Assembly (NCBI GenBank): GCA_017632495.1
Contig: JAGBRG010000268.1
Location: 1 to 10,621 of the forward strand
Source of the DNA: Spirochaetales bacterium
Lineage (GTDB): Bacteria; Spirochaetota; Spirochaetia; Sphaerochaetales; Sphaerochaetaceae
Direction: 5' to 3'
DNA: 10,621 nt
Positions 1 to 9,378 of this stretch are shown one piece after another (the first letter of the stretch is position 1; each line of letters opens with the position of its first letter). The notes under the pieces were generated by a model. The model ran no database searches, was not told the origin of the DNA, and was given only the letters and a program-made list of their open reading frames with translations. The position numbers and the translations under genes were made by a program.

Positions 1-1
1 T

Positions 2-3000
2 CTGTCTTTTGACATCAGTTTCAACGGCATAAATGCCAAAACCGCAGGCATCAACGCGACAATGGACATGGACAAAGGCTATGTCGTAAAGGACGCCGCT
101 TTTAACATTCCGTTCATTTCGGCCAGGGTATTCGAATCCGAAGAGATTGTTGTAAATGATATCAGAGCCTCGATGGGAGAGGACCTTACAGCATATCTGT
201 CAATTGCAGACGGCCATTACGGAGACATTTTGACACTTGATTCAGGTTCGGCGATTGCAACAATCAGCGGCTCTAAGATTTCGGCTGCCTTATATGTGGA
301 AGACGCTCAAATCAATGGCACGGACATGGAACTTGATGCCTCCGTAAGCGGTCTTACCGTCAATGCAGACTATGACACTTCTTCCTCTGATGCGACGCTT
401 AAGATAGACATTAGAAAAACCGGAGGGTCCGCCGCAGGTCTCGGAGCAGACTTTTTGGTCAACAATCTTGTTGTCTCGGGTTCATATGACGGAAAAGAGG
501 GGGCATTGGCCACTCTTCTGACGGATGATATCAGATTATCAATGTCAGGCAAGACATTATCATCCCGCGGCATTTCGGGAGACTTTTCCCTCAATACCGC
601 CAATTTCAGCAGCCTTGGACAGCTAAGTCTTAAAAACACTGTCCTTTCAGGTCTTCAGGATGATGGAATCAACAGCCTTGATGTCTCATCCATGGTTCTG
701 GATTATTCCTATTCTTCATCAGGCCTTGGTTTAAGAGTCCGCTCTTCTGTTCTTGGCAATATTGAAAGCCCCTTTGTACGTGATTTCTCGTTCACAGTGG
801 ATGCGAATGCCAATCTTGCTTCTGATCTGAGCATTCAGAGTGCGGACTTTCAGGTTTCAGATATCAAGATGGCAAGCCTTGGCAACAGTGCAGGCCTTTC
901 CCTTGAACTGAATGAAGACGGAAATCTGCGCGGAGAGTTTAGAAGCTCCAACGAAATCAGTGCATTCTTCGGCTACTACGGTGGTCAGCTTCAGCTTAAC
1001 ATGTTCCTGAGCAACCTGCTTCCGTACACTTACAAGGGACTGTATGATGCTGTTCTGGCTGAGACAGGCCTTGTTTCGGAAAAGACCGCAGTAAACGGAA
1101 ACGTGATCATCAGTGCCAACCTGGATCAGGGCTTTTCAGATTATTTTGCAACGCTTCTAAGGGGAAAGCCCCAGAGCCTTCCTCAGGATGCTGATATTCT
1201 CAAGGCTGTTAAAAACGGCAGAGTATCCATAAACACAGCAGTTCGTGAACTGAACGTCGGAGAATCTCCTATAAGCGGAGCTTTTACATTTGAGTCGACT
1301 CTGGACAGCGGTACTGCCACAATAGAAACCCTTGCCGTGACGGCAGAGGGACTTAGACTTTCTTATGAGGGAACGCTTGAACTTGCAGAGCTGATTCCTG
1401 ATGGAAGACTTCTTCTTCAGAATGCTTCGGACGGAAGCGAGCTTGCCCAGATGGTATTCTCTCATACCAGGGGAGAAAGGACATATGAGTTCAATCTAAC
1501 TTCTCCTTTGGTTGAGAATGCGGGCCTTTGGGGAAATGTAAACTGGCAGGATCTCAACAGCATTGAGGCAGATGTGAAAATCAAGGCTCCTGTGCTGGGC
1601 CAAGATCCTGTCTCTGTGAAAGCAAACGCATCTGTGAGTCCCGCAAGAATTTCATTTGAAGGAGACCTTCTTTCTCTGAATCTGGGAAAGGAAGAGAATC
1701 TGATAAAGCTGGGAGGAGTGATCAAGCACCTTCAGATTTATCCGACAGATAGCCTTTCTTTGGACCTTGAAAGCTTCATTGATGCATCATTTGACACTTC
1801 TACATCGGTCTACAGAGTCGGTCTTAAGCATTTTGATGTTCATCTTTCCAACGGTCTGGGAGTAGGCTTTGACCTTGATTTCTCCAACAATAAGATTATT
1901 ATTTCCCAGGCATCACTTAAAATTGACTCAGTTGTCCACAGGCTTGACGGTTCTTTGAACTTTACTTTCAAGGATATTCCCTCGCTTCTGAAGCTTCAGA
2001 CTAAGGACCTTGAAGGAATTATGGACTTCACATCTCCTACAGGGCTTTCAAGGCTGCATGCATCGGTTACGGATAATCAGTTCTATTTTGATATGAAATA
2101 CAACGACGACAAGACTGGCGGAGTAGAAGTCAGCCTGTCTGCCTTGGGTCAGCGTGACAATGCCTTCTATGCCAAAGGTGATATAAGATGGGGGACAAAC
2201 AGCTTTGATCTGAATCTGATTTACGATGATCTTGCTGTGACAATGTATGATTCCAAAGGAAATCTCGGGAATCTTCAGGTCAATGACATCAATTTTGTAG
2301 CCGATTTCAAGCAGATGATTCTTGACGGCTCTTTCGGCGTCAAGAACGAAAAGCTGTTCAAATCAGGGGATCTTGTCACCCAGAGTGCTAAGTTTACGAT
2401 CAATACAAAGGTCGAATCCCTTGCTGAAAGTATTCTCCAGATAGTATCAGGTGGTGATTACAGCGTGGATTTCACCATGGGAATAACAGATGTTCATCTT
2501 GAAGACGGCTTTGAGATTGCCGATGCCAAGCTTGATGTGAACCTTTCAAACGGGAAACTGAATCTCAGCGGAAACATGCTTCATGGCTATATAGATCTTA
2601 CTTCGGGATACACGGACATAGGGATCGAGCATGATTTCATTTTCGGCTTCAATGCAAAAGGTTATATTGGAAGCCGTCTGGATCTTATGGTAACGGACAT
2701 TCAGTTCCCGCTTCCGATTCTCAATCAGTTCATCAACTCTCCTGAATTCGGATTCAGAAACGGAATAGTGACAGGTGATATCTTTATCTGCGGAACACCG
2801 GCCAATCCCAGCTTCTACGGCATGGCCTACTGTCAGTCATATGAAATGACGCTTTTCTATCTGCCTGACCAGGTCATTACCGCCAAGAACGTGGCAGTCT
2901 CTCTGAACGACCATGTCATGTCAATCTCAAAGACTCCCATGGCAGGATACAGCGAGGCGGACGGACGTTACTTCTACGGTGATGTGGCTGTTGATATGAC

Positions 3001-4207
3001 AATGCAGCGTGGAAAATTCGAGTCCTTCAACGTCAGGGTGAATGTGAACAAGGATACTCCGATTGACTTCTGGTATCCGAATGTATCTGACTTTGAGATG
3101 GATATCCGCGGTGATGTCACAGGTTATATAGATTACGGTGTCTATAGCGGTCCGAACAGGTTCGTAGCCGACATAAACGTTACAAATGCTCTGATTTCAT
3201 TCAGAATCGAGGATGAATTACCCCAGTGGTACTATGCACCCGCATCTTCGGAAAACCCTATGGAGCTTGATGTCAAAATCACAACAGGCCACGATATCGA
3301 GTTCTACTATCCTGAAAAGGACAACTCTTTCATTAACTTCACCTTGGCCGAAGACAAAAAGGTTGAGCTGAAGATAGAAGACGGAAAATTCAAGATGGAC
3401 GGAGAGTTTGCCCTGAAGACCGGTCAGGTCTATTACTTCCAGAATGACTTCATAATCAGAGAGGGAACAGTTGACCTCAGAGAACGCAAGCTTGCAGGCT
3501 TTGAGTCGTCGTTCCCGCTAGTCCTTAATCTCACCGCAGACATCACAGACTACGATGCGGACGGAAACAAGGTCGTAATCAGTCTGATTCTTCAGAACTC
3601 GACCCTTGATAACATAAACCCGAGATTCTCAAGTACTCCTATGAAGAGCGAAAATGAGATTCTGGCCATGCTGGGGCAGAGTGTTCTTTCCTCAAGCGCC
3701 CTTGACCAGTCATTGTCGCTTTCATCTATTGCATCCCTTGCCGCAACAGCAACGGATGCTCTTACAAGGGTAGGAATACTTGAATCCAACAAGAGCTACT
3801 CCATTTCAGGAATAGTCAGAAATTCACTGGGCCTTGATATATTCTCCGCAAGGTCCAACATCATCTCAAATGTCCTGATTGATGCACTTCCAGGTGACTT
3901 TGCAGGAAAGAGCAATGTGAGTATGCTTGCAAGGTATCTGGACGGAACATCCATTTTTGCAGGAAAATACCTGACATCGGACTGGTTTTTCAAAATCAGG
4001 CTGATGCTCAAGTCTGAGAATAATACGAACAATTCAAATGACTTCGGTCATTTCTTGGCAAAGGACCTGATTCTCGATACCGAGGTCAGCCTTGACTGGG
4101 ATACTCCGATGGGAACGGTGAGCATCTTCACAAATCCGCGCGAGTTGTCTGTTTTCGAAATTTTGGATACAATCGGATTCAGTGTAACCAAACAGATTCA
4201 GTATTGA
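2..4207 (+). CDS. tamB: TamB-family (DUF490) envelope protein, 5' partial
   Basis: TamB proteins span the periplasm as a long, lipid-lined beta structure anchored in the inner membrane; they carry phospholipid to the outer membrane and assist barrel-protein assembly. The frame is open from the first complete codon at position 2, and the ATG at 62 is internal, so about 1,401 C-terminal residues are seen and the N-terminal anchor is missing. Almost the whole chain is made of alternating short hydrophobic and polar beta-strands rich in Ser, Asp, Gly, Asn and Leu, as expected for this family. A TamB-like GTPANPSFYG motif lies near 2792-2821. The conserved C-terminal domain runs from about 3150 to the end and includes the segment SENEILAMLGQ near 3648-3680, close to the family's C-terminal consensus. 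Only two cysteines are present, at 2789-2791 and 2831-2833. The stop is 24 bases before bamA. E. coli TamB is about 1,260 residues, so this one is longer. Family call is firm; lipid transport is inferred from homologues. Confidence 0.88.
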   Translation: MSFDISFNGINAKTAGINATMDMDKGYVVKDAAFNIPFISARVFESEEIVVNDIRASMGEDLTAYLSIADGHYGDILTLDSGSAIATISGSKISAALYVEDAQINGTDMELDASVSGLTVNADYDTSSSDATLKIDIRKTGGSAAGLGADFLVNNLVVSGSYDGKEGALATLLTDDIRLSMSGKTLSSRGISGDFSLNTANFSSLGQLSLKNTVLSGLQDDGINSLDVSSMVLDYSYSSSGLGLRVRSSVLGNIESPFVRDFSFTVDANANLASDLSIQSADFQVSDIKMASLGNSAGLSLELNEDGNLRGEFRSSNEISAFFGYYGGQLQLNMFLSNLLPYTYKGLYDAVLAETGLVSEKTAVNGNVIISANLDQGFSDYFATLLRGKPQSLPQDADILKAVKNGRVSINTAVRELNVGESPISGAFTFESTLDSGTATIETLAVTAEGLRLSYEGTLELAELIPDGRLLLQNASDGSELAQMVFSHTRGERTYEFNLTSPLVENAGLWGNVNWQDLNSIEADVKIKAPVLGQDPVSVKANASVSPARISFEGDLLSLNLGKEENLIKLGGVIKHLQIYPTDSLSLDLESFIDASFDTSTSVYRVGLKHFDVHLSNGLGVGFDLDFSNNKIIISQASLKIDSVVHRLDGSLNFTFKDIPSLLKLQTKDLEGIMDFTSPTGLSRLHASVTDNQFYFDMKYNDDKTGGVEVSLSALGQRDNAFYAKGDIRWGTNSFDLNLIYDDLAVTMYDSKGNLGNLQVNDINFVADFKQMILDGSFGVKNEKLFKSGDLVTQSAKFTINTKVESLAESILQIVSGGDYSVDFTMGITDVHLEDGFEIADAKLDVNLSNGKLNLSGNMLHGYIDLTSGYTDIGIEHDFIFGFNAKGYIGSRLDLMVTDIQFPLPILNQFINSPEFGFRNGIVTGDIFICGTPANPSFYGMAYCQSYEMTLFYLPDQVITAKNVAVSLNDHVMSISKTPMAGYSEADGRYFYGDVAVDMTMQRGKFESFNVRVNVNKDTPIDFWYPNVSDFEMDIRGDVTGYIDYGVYSGPNRFVADINVTNALISFRIEDELPQWYYAPASSENPMELDVKITTGHDIEFYYPEKDNSFINFTLAEDKKVELKIEDGKFKMDGEFALKTGQVYYFQNDFIIREGTVDLRERKLAGFESSFPLVLNLTADITDYDADGNKVVISLILQNSTLDNINPRFSSTPMKSENEILAMLGQSVLSSSALDQSLSLSSIASLAATATDALTRVGILESNKSYSISGIVRNSLGLDIFSARSNIISNVLIDALPGDFAGKSNVSMLARYLDGTSIFAGKYLTSDWFFKIRLMLKSENNTNNSNDFGHFLAKDLILDTEVSLDWDTPMGTVSIFTNPRELSVFEILDTIGFSVTKQIQY

Positions 4208-4217
4208 TTAAGTCTTT

Positions 4218-4222
4218 AGGAG
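4218..4222 (+). promoter_or_regulatory. Ribosome binding site of bamA
   Basis: AGGAG lies in the 24-base tamB-bamA gap, nine bases before the ATG at 4232. It supports this start, which also gives a clean signal peptide. Confidence 0.8.
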
Positions 4223-4231
4223 ACATTACGA

Positions 4232-6802
4232 ATGAATAGAAAATTGATTTTGATTATGATACTTGTTTTTTCTGTCCTGTTCTCTGCGTTTGCCGCAGAT
4301 GAATGGTACTACGATAAGGAAATTGCAGAGTTCTCGATTTCCGGATTGAAGAACGTATCAGAGTCAGAGATCAACAAGGTACTATATCCATATAGATATA
4401 AGGCATTCACCGACGAGCTTTTCTCACAGATGATGGAAGAGCTTTATAAGGTGAACGGAATAGATTTCTTCACAGCAGATGCAGAGAAGAATGAAGCAGG
4501 CGAGCTGAAAATCGTCTTTGAGTTCTTTGAGGTTCCAAAGCTCAATGCCATCCGCTATGAGGGAAACAGCAAGATCAAGGCAAGAGACTTAAGAGAGGCT
4601 GTCACGGAGATTTCCGTAGGCATGTTCCTGGATCCTGCTAAGAAGGCATCATTTGAGCTTGCCAAGGCTCAGATTGAGTCCCTCTACTATTCAAAGGGCT
4701 TTCTGAGCATCCCCATTGAGTATGAAATCACAAAAAATGATGAGGCCAACACATTCGATGTTGTCTTCAAAATCACAGAAGGGGATCAGACCAGAATCAC
4801 AAAGATCCTGTTCTCCGGAAACGAGCACTTTGATGAGTCTACATTGCGCAAGCAGATGTCCACCAAGGTCAAATCACTCTTCAACACCGGATATCTGAAC
4901 ATGGAAAAGCTCCGTGCCGATATCGGTGCTCTTGTATCCTACTATCAGACAAACGGTTATATCGATGTAATCGTCTCCGATCCTGTCATTGAGTATGTCG
5001 AGTCCGACACCACAAAGTACAAGCAGGCCATTGTTACATACACCATCATTGAGGGTAAGCAGTGGTTCTACGGCGGTCTTGAGGTTTCCGGAAACACAAT
5101 CTTCTCTGATGAGCAGATCAAGAAGGTTCAGAGGCTGAAGGTTGGCTCTGTTCTGAACATCGCACAGGTTCAGAACGAATACAGCTCGATTGCAGATCTG
5201 TACTACAACGACGGTTATATTGCAAACGGAATGAACATGCGTGACGAGCGTGACGATACCAACATGACAGTCAAGTTCTATCTGGATATCGTCGAAGGTC
5301 CTCAGGCAACAGTCGAGGAGATTCTGATTTCAGGTCTCGACAGAACCAAGGATTATGTCATGAGAAGAGAGCTTGAGATTCACCCGGGTGACATCTTCTC
5401 AAAGGCAAAACTCATCACAAGTGCCCAGAACCTCTACAACACAGGACTTCTGGAGAATCTTGACTACGATTTGATGTACGGTCAGGAAGAGAATACCGTC
5501 ATTCTTGACTTCAAGCTCAAGGAAGGAAGAACCAAGGACATTCAGTTCGGTGCCACATTCGGCGGAACTCTGAACTCATTCCCGGTTTCAGCCTTTGTGC
5601 AGTGGACCGACCATAACCTCGGAGGAAGGGGACAGGAGCTCGGATTCGGACTTACTCTTTCACCTGACACACAGTCCATCAACATCAAATTCGGAGACAA
5701 CTGGTTCAAGAACTACAGATGGTCCAACTCCTTCAACTTCGGATTCTCGCACTCAAGTTATTCCGATGAGCTTCAGAAGGGTATCGGTGCTCCGAAGTAC
5801 TATGACGGAAGAAACAGCAACGAGACCTGGCCTCTGGGATACGAAAGTTCAACCCAGTGGATGAAGGCTAACAACGAGTATCCTTCAAGCAGATATCTTA
5901 TGAAGTATGACCTGTACACATTCTCTCTCGGATACAACACTGGTTACACCTTCATCTATGATGTCGGCCGTCTTTCACTGTTCGGAGGAGTTAACGTCAG
6001 CCTCAACAAGGCCTTCTATGACACAAGATTCACACCGTTCGAGAAGCTGATTTACCAGTACAGCCTCCGTTGGCAGTTCTCAAATAAGCTGAACTTCGGT
6101 ATCCAGTGGGATGGAAGAGACTATATCACCAACACCACAAAGGGTTATGTCTTAAGCACTTCCTTCACATATGCCGGAGGTCTTTTAGGCGGTCTTTCCA
6201 ACTACAACAAGATTTCTGCAAGTGCAGCAGGTTATCTTAAGCTCTTCTCATTCCAGACAAAGGAAGAAAAGACAAAGAATATCATGCTTTGCGCTTCAAC
6301 TTCACTTAACTTCATGCTGCCGCAGTTCTACAACTACAACAAGGTCTACGACGATGATGAGAGCAAGGGCCTCGGATTCTGGGATCCGAAACTCGGAGCC
6401 ACAAGATACGAGATGCTTTACATCGACGGTATGACAATCGGACGCGGATTCAGCTCTGTTGTCGACCAGGCCTTCCTGTGGGACAACATGCTTGAAGTCA
6501 GCTACCAGCTGGTTGAGAACATCCTTCAGGCCGAGCTCTTTGTAAGCGCAACCGGTGTTAACAGCGAACTTACAGAGATCAAGAACGGAATCAACTGGTA
6601 CTTTGCAGCAGGCGGCGGAATCAAGCTCAAGATCTCGGGCTTCCCGCTCGGACTTTATCTTGTTAAGAATGCAACTTACAAGTTCCAGAACGTCGGTGAT
6701 ACCGAGCGCTCGTTCAAATGGCAGGGCGGTAACTACTTCCACGGCAACAGCGATACAAGCGGTATGTCACTTGTTCTGGCAATCTCTACAAGCTTGATCT
6801 AA
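4232..6802 (+). CDS. bamA: Outer membrane protein assembly factor BamA (Omp85 family)
   Basis: BamA is the central outer-membrane subunit of the BAM machine, which folds and inserts beta-barrel proteins. The first 21 residues form a signal peptide: Asn-Arg-Lys, a hydrophobic run, then S-A-F-A before A-D, with cleavage likely after residue 21. Five POTRA domains can be traced at about residues 29-103, 104-187, 188-277, 278-358 and 359-435; several carry the typical 'GN..F/ISxxxLR' pattern, such as SGNEHFDESTLRKQM. The rest, about 420 residues, is barrel with alternating aromatic strands. The Omp85 signature RGF (residues 738-740) sits in the loop that folds back into the barrel. Length is 856 residues, against about 810 in E. 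coli and about 837 in T. pallidum (from memory). The last residue is Ile rather than the usual aromatic. The barrel half favours C-ending codons such as AAC, TTC and ATC, which fits high expression. It follows tamB closely and no TamA is seen, so it may be TamB's partner, as reported for Borrelia. Confidence 0.94.
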   Translation: MNRKLILIMILVFSVLFSAFAADEWYYDKEIAEFSISGLKNVSESEINKVLYPYRYKAFTDELFSQMMEELYKVNGIDFFTADAEKNEAGELKIVFEFFEVPKLNAIRYEGNSKIKARDLREAVTEISVGMFLDPAKKASFELAKAQIESLYYSKGFLSIPIEYEITKNDEANTFDVVFKITEGDQTRITKILFSGNEHFDESTLRKQMSTKVKSLFNTGYLNMEKLRADIGALVSYYQTNGYIDVIVSDPVIEYVESDTTKYKQAIVTYTIIEGKQWFYGGLEVSGNTIFSDEQIKKVQRLKVGSVLNIAQVQNEYSSIADLYYNDGYIANGMNMRDERDDTNMTVKFYLDIVEGPQATVEEILISGLDRTKDYVMRRELEIHPGDIFSKAKLITSAQNLYNTGLLENLDYDLMYGQEENTVILDFKLKEGRTKDIQFGATFGGTLNSFPVSAFVQWTDHNLGGRGQELGFGLTLSPDTQSINIKFGDNWFKNYRWSNSFNFGFSHSSYSDELQKGIGAPKYYDGRNSNETWPLGYESSTQWMKANNEYPSSRYLMKYDLYTFSLGYNTGYTFIYDVGRLSLFGGVNVSLNKAFYDTRFTPFEKLIYQYSLRWQFSNKLNFGIQWDGRDYITNTTKGYVLSTSFTYAGGLLGGLSNYNKISASAAGYLKLFSFQTKEEKTKNIMLCASTSLNFMLPQFYNYNKVYDDDESKGLGFWDPKLGATRYEMLYIDGMTIGRGFSSVVDQAFLWDNMLEVSYQLVENILQAELFVSATGVNSELTEIKNGINWYFAAGGGIKLKISGFPLGLYLVKNATYKFQNVGDTERSFKWQGGNYFHGNSDTSGMSLVLAISTSLI

Positions 6803-6806
6803 GGAG
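6801..6806 (+). promoter_or_regulatory. Ribosome binding site of mutS overlapping the bamA stop codon
   Basis: AAGGAG shares its first two bases with the bamA TAA stop (6800-6802) and lies seven bases before the mutS ATG at 6814. Ribosomes ending on bamA would sit on this site, so the two genes are probably translationally coupled. Confidence 0.8.
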
Positions 6807-6813
6807 TCTGTCA

Positions 6814-9378
6814 ATGGCCGAAACCCCATTGATGAAACAATACAGGCAAATGAAAAAAGAGCACTCTGACATGGTGCTCTTTTTCCGTGTCGGGGACTTC
6901 TATGAAATGTTCGACGACGATGCCAGAGAAGTTTCGGCCATATTGAATCTGACTTTAACCCACAAGGGCGATGACCCTATGTGCGGCATTCCTTTTCATG
7001 CCGCAAAAAACTACATAAAGAGACTTCTGGACTGCGGAAAGAAGATTGCAATCTGCGAGCAGATGGAGCTTCCTGAAAACTCAAAGAGCCTGGCGCGTCG
7101 TGAGGTTGTGAGAATCGTCACTCCTGCGACCGTTGTTGATGAGGATCTTCTTGATGACAGAAGCTTTAACTACATTGCATGTTTTTTCCAGCATTCAATG
7201 GCATTTTGCGACGTTTCCACAGGAGATTTCCATCTAAGGACCTTGGAAGGCACATCGCGTGCCCAGGCAGTGAGAACCGCCTTGGAGCAGATTGTCCCAA
7301 GAGAGATTCTTGTCTGTGAGGATGAATATTTTCTGGATTATGACTTCAAGGCCGTAATAGACAACTATCCTGCCATGGTGACAAAGCTTGCACCGTGGTA
7401 TTTCTCGCAGAAGAACTGCTATAAGATTTTATGCGACCAGGCCAAGGTAAAGAGTCTTGCTGCCTACGGAATCAAGGAAAACGACAAGATAGTAAGCCCG
7501 GCAGGTGCACTGATTCGCTACATTACGGAGACCTCAAAGAGCTCGGTCAGTCATCTGACAAACTATGTGGTGGATAATGAGGATTCGTTTGTCGGCATGG
7601 ACGAGAGTACCAGAAAGAATCTGGAGCTGTTTACGAATCTGTTTGACGGATCTTCAAGGTACTCGCTCTTTGAGACGATAAACAGAACCCGAACGGGTGG
7701 GGGAAGCCGCCTTCTGAAAAACTGGATTGCCTTTCCCCTTAGGGATATCAATCAGATAAGATTCCGCCAGGATTGGGTCTCCTTTTTCAGAGATGACAGT
7801 CAGGAGCTTTCCCGTGTTCGTGAGGCCCTGACAGGTTCGATGGACTTAAACAGACTTGTCACAAGAGTTCTTTTAAAACGCGCTGTCCCTCATGATCTTA
7901 TAGGGATAAGAAACACCATCGGAAGCTTCTTTTCCCTTGTTTCCGATAAGTCAGAGCGTTATTTCTCCCTTCTTGAGAAGTCAATGGACCATGAGGCACT
8001 TTCTTCCTGCGCAGATTTAATGAAGCGCATCGACAGTGCCATAAACGAGCAGTGCCTCGGACAATTTCAGGAAGGTCAGGTCATTCGCTCAGGCTATGAT
8101 GAGAATCTTGACCAGATGAGGGCCCTGAGGGACCATAGCGACACCATCCTTAAGGCATATCTTGATGAAGTAAAGTCCCAGACGGGAATGACCATAATAA
8201 AACTTGGCTACAACAGAATCTTCGGCTATTACCTAGAAGTTCCCAAAGGGCAGGTCTCAAAGGTTCCCGATTTCTTCTACAGAAAGCAGACTCTGGTAAA
8301 CGGAGAGCGTTTTACCACAGATCAGCTTATGCAGTACGAAAAGGACATTCTTCAGGCCAATGCACAGGCTGAGGAGCGAGAAAGATATCTTTATGACCAA
8401 CTTCAGGCCAATGTCCTTGAACTTGATGCTTATCTTAACTCCATAGGTCATTTTCTCAACAACATCGATGTCTATCAGAGCCTTGCTACCTATGCCATCG
8501 AGTGCGGCTGCTGCAGGCCTGAGATTACAGAAGACGATGTACTTGTGATAAAAGACGGCCGTCATCCTGTTGTCGAGCGCCAGCTCGGACCCGGGAAGTT
8601 TGTATCTAACAGTCTGGACATGGCTACAAGATTCTGCCTTATCACAGGCCCCAACATGGCAGGAAAATCCACGTTCCTAAGGCAGAATGCTTTGATAATA
8701 CTTCTTTCTCACATAGGAAGTTATGTTCCTGCCTCAGAAGCTGAAATAGGCCTTGTTGACAGAATCTTCTGCCGAGTGGGGGCTACGGACAACCTTGCCC
8801 GCGGTGAGTCTACATTCCTAGTTGAGATGCAGGAAGCCGCCTACATCATCAGAAACTGTACGCGCAGGTCTTTTGTAATTGTGGATGAAATCGGCCGCGG
8901 AACCAGCACCCAGGACGGAATGTCCATAGCATATGCCATAATGCGTAATCTGATGGAGAAGGGTGCAAAGACACTCTTTGCAACCCACTACCATGAACTT
9001 ACCATGCTTGATACCTCAGGAATCAGACTTCTTACTTTGGATGTGAAGGAAGACAACGGAAGCGTCACCTTCCTCAGAAAGATCAAAGACGGGGTAGCAA
9101 ACTCAAGTTATGGAATCCATGTTGCTAAAATGGCAGGTGTTCCTGCATCAGTTATCCGCGATGCCCGCAATTTCCAGAACAGGCATTTTGCAGATTACTC
9201 CATGCAGCAGACAAGTCTTTTCACATCTGCCGAAGACCATGGTGAGGCTGCGCCTCAGACCTCTGAGAAAGAGGAAGCTCTTTGCCGATACCTATCACAA
9301 ATCAATCCTGATCAGTGCACTCCCATGCAGGCACTGATTCACCTCGCCAAATTGAAAGAAATGGCTGAAAATCCATGA
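6814..9378 (+). CDS. mutS: DNA mismatch repair protein MutS
   Basis: MutS binds mispaired or looped bases and starts mismatch repair in an ATP-dependent way with MutL, which is not in this window. At 854 residues it matches the usual MutS1 length (E. coli 853). The mismatch-reading Phe-X-Glu motif is in GDFYEMF (F29, E31). The connector, lever and clamp domains follow. The ATPase domain has Walker A GPNMAGKST (residues 612-620), the STFLVEMQEA signature, Walker B VDEIGRGTST with D691 and E692, and the ATHYHEL histidine switch (H725). After the ATPase core is MQQTSLF; its QTSLF (residues 799-803) fits the QxSLF beta-clamp-binding consensus. The end carries the usual short C-terminal helical region (TPMQALIHLAKLKEM). 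All these features identify mismatch-repair MutS rather than MutS2. It begins 11 bases after bamA and overlaps comF by four bases, so it is probably expressed as part of the envelope operon. Confidence 0.98.
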   Translation: MAETPLMKQYRQMKKEHSDMVLFFRVGDFYEMFDDDAREVSAILNLTLTHKGDDPMCGIPFHAAKNYIKRLLDCGKKIAICEQMELPENSKSLARREVVRIVTPATVVDEDLLDDRSFNYIACFFQHSMAFCDVSTGDFHLRTLEGTSRAQAVRTALEQIVPREILVCEDEYFLDYDFKAVIDNYPAMVTKLAPWYFSQKNCYKILCDQAKVKSLAAYGIKENDKIVSPAGALIRYITETSKSSVSHLTNYVVDNEDSFVGMDESTRKNLELFTNLFDGSSRYSLFETINRTRTGGGSRLLKNWIAFPLRDINQIRFRQDWVSFFRDDSQELSRVREALTGSMDLNRLVTRVLLKRAVPHDLIGIRNTIGSFFSLVSDKSERYFSLLEKSMDHEALSSCADLMKRIDSAINEQCLGQFQEGQVIRSGYDENLDQMRALRDHSDTILKAYLDEVKSQTGMTIIKLGYNRIFGYYLEVPKGQVSKVPDFFYRKQTLVNGERFTTDQLMQYEKDILQANAQAEERERYLYDQLQANVLELDAYLNSIGHFLNNIDVYQSLATYAIECGCCRPEITEDDVLVIKDGRHPVVERQLGPGKFVSNSLDMATRFCLITGPNMAGKSTFLRQNALIILLSHIGSYVPASEAEIGLVDRIFCRVGATDNLARGESTFLVEMQEAAYIIRNCTRRSFVIVDEIGRGTSTQDGMSIAYAIMRNLMEKGAKTLFATHYHELTMLDTSGIRLLTLDVKEDNGSVTFLRKIKDGVANSSYGIHVAKMAGVPASVIRDARNFQNRHFADYSMQQTSLFTSAEDHGEAAPQTSEKEEALCRYLSQINPDQCTPMQALIHLAKLKEMAENP

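Noticed and set aside
62..64. ATG at 62 as the start of tamB
   Set aside because: The same frame is open back to position 2, there is no ribosome binding site, and the sequence there is mid-domain beta repeat with no signal anchor; the true start lies upstream of the window.
6302..6742. 146-codon minus-strand open frame inside bamA
   Set aside because: Lies wholly within the bamA barrel region; explained by bamA codon bias, with no recognisable domain.
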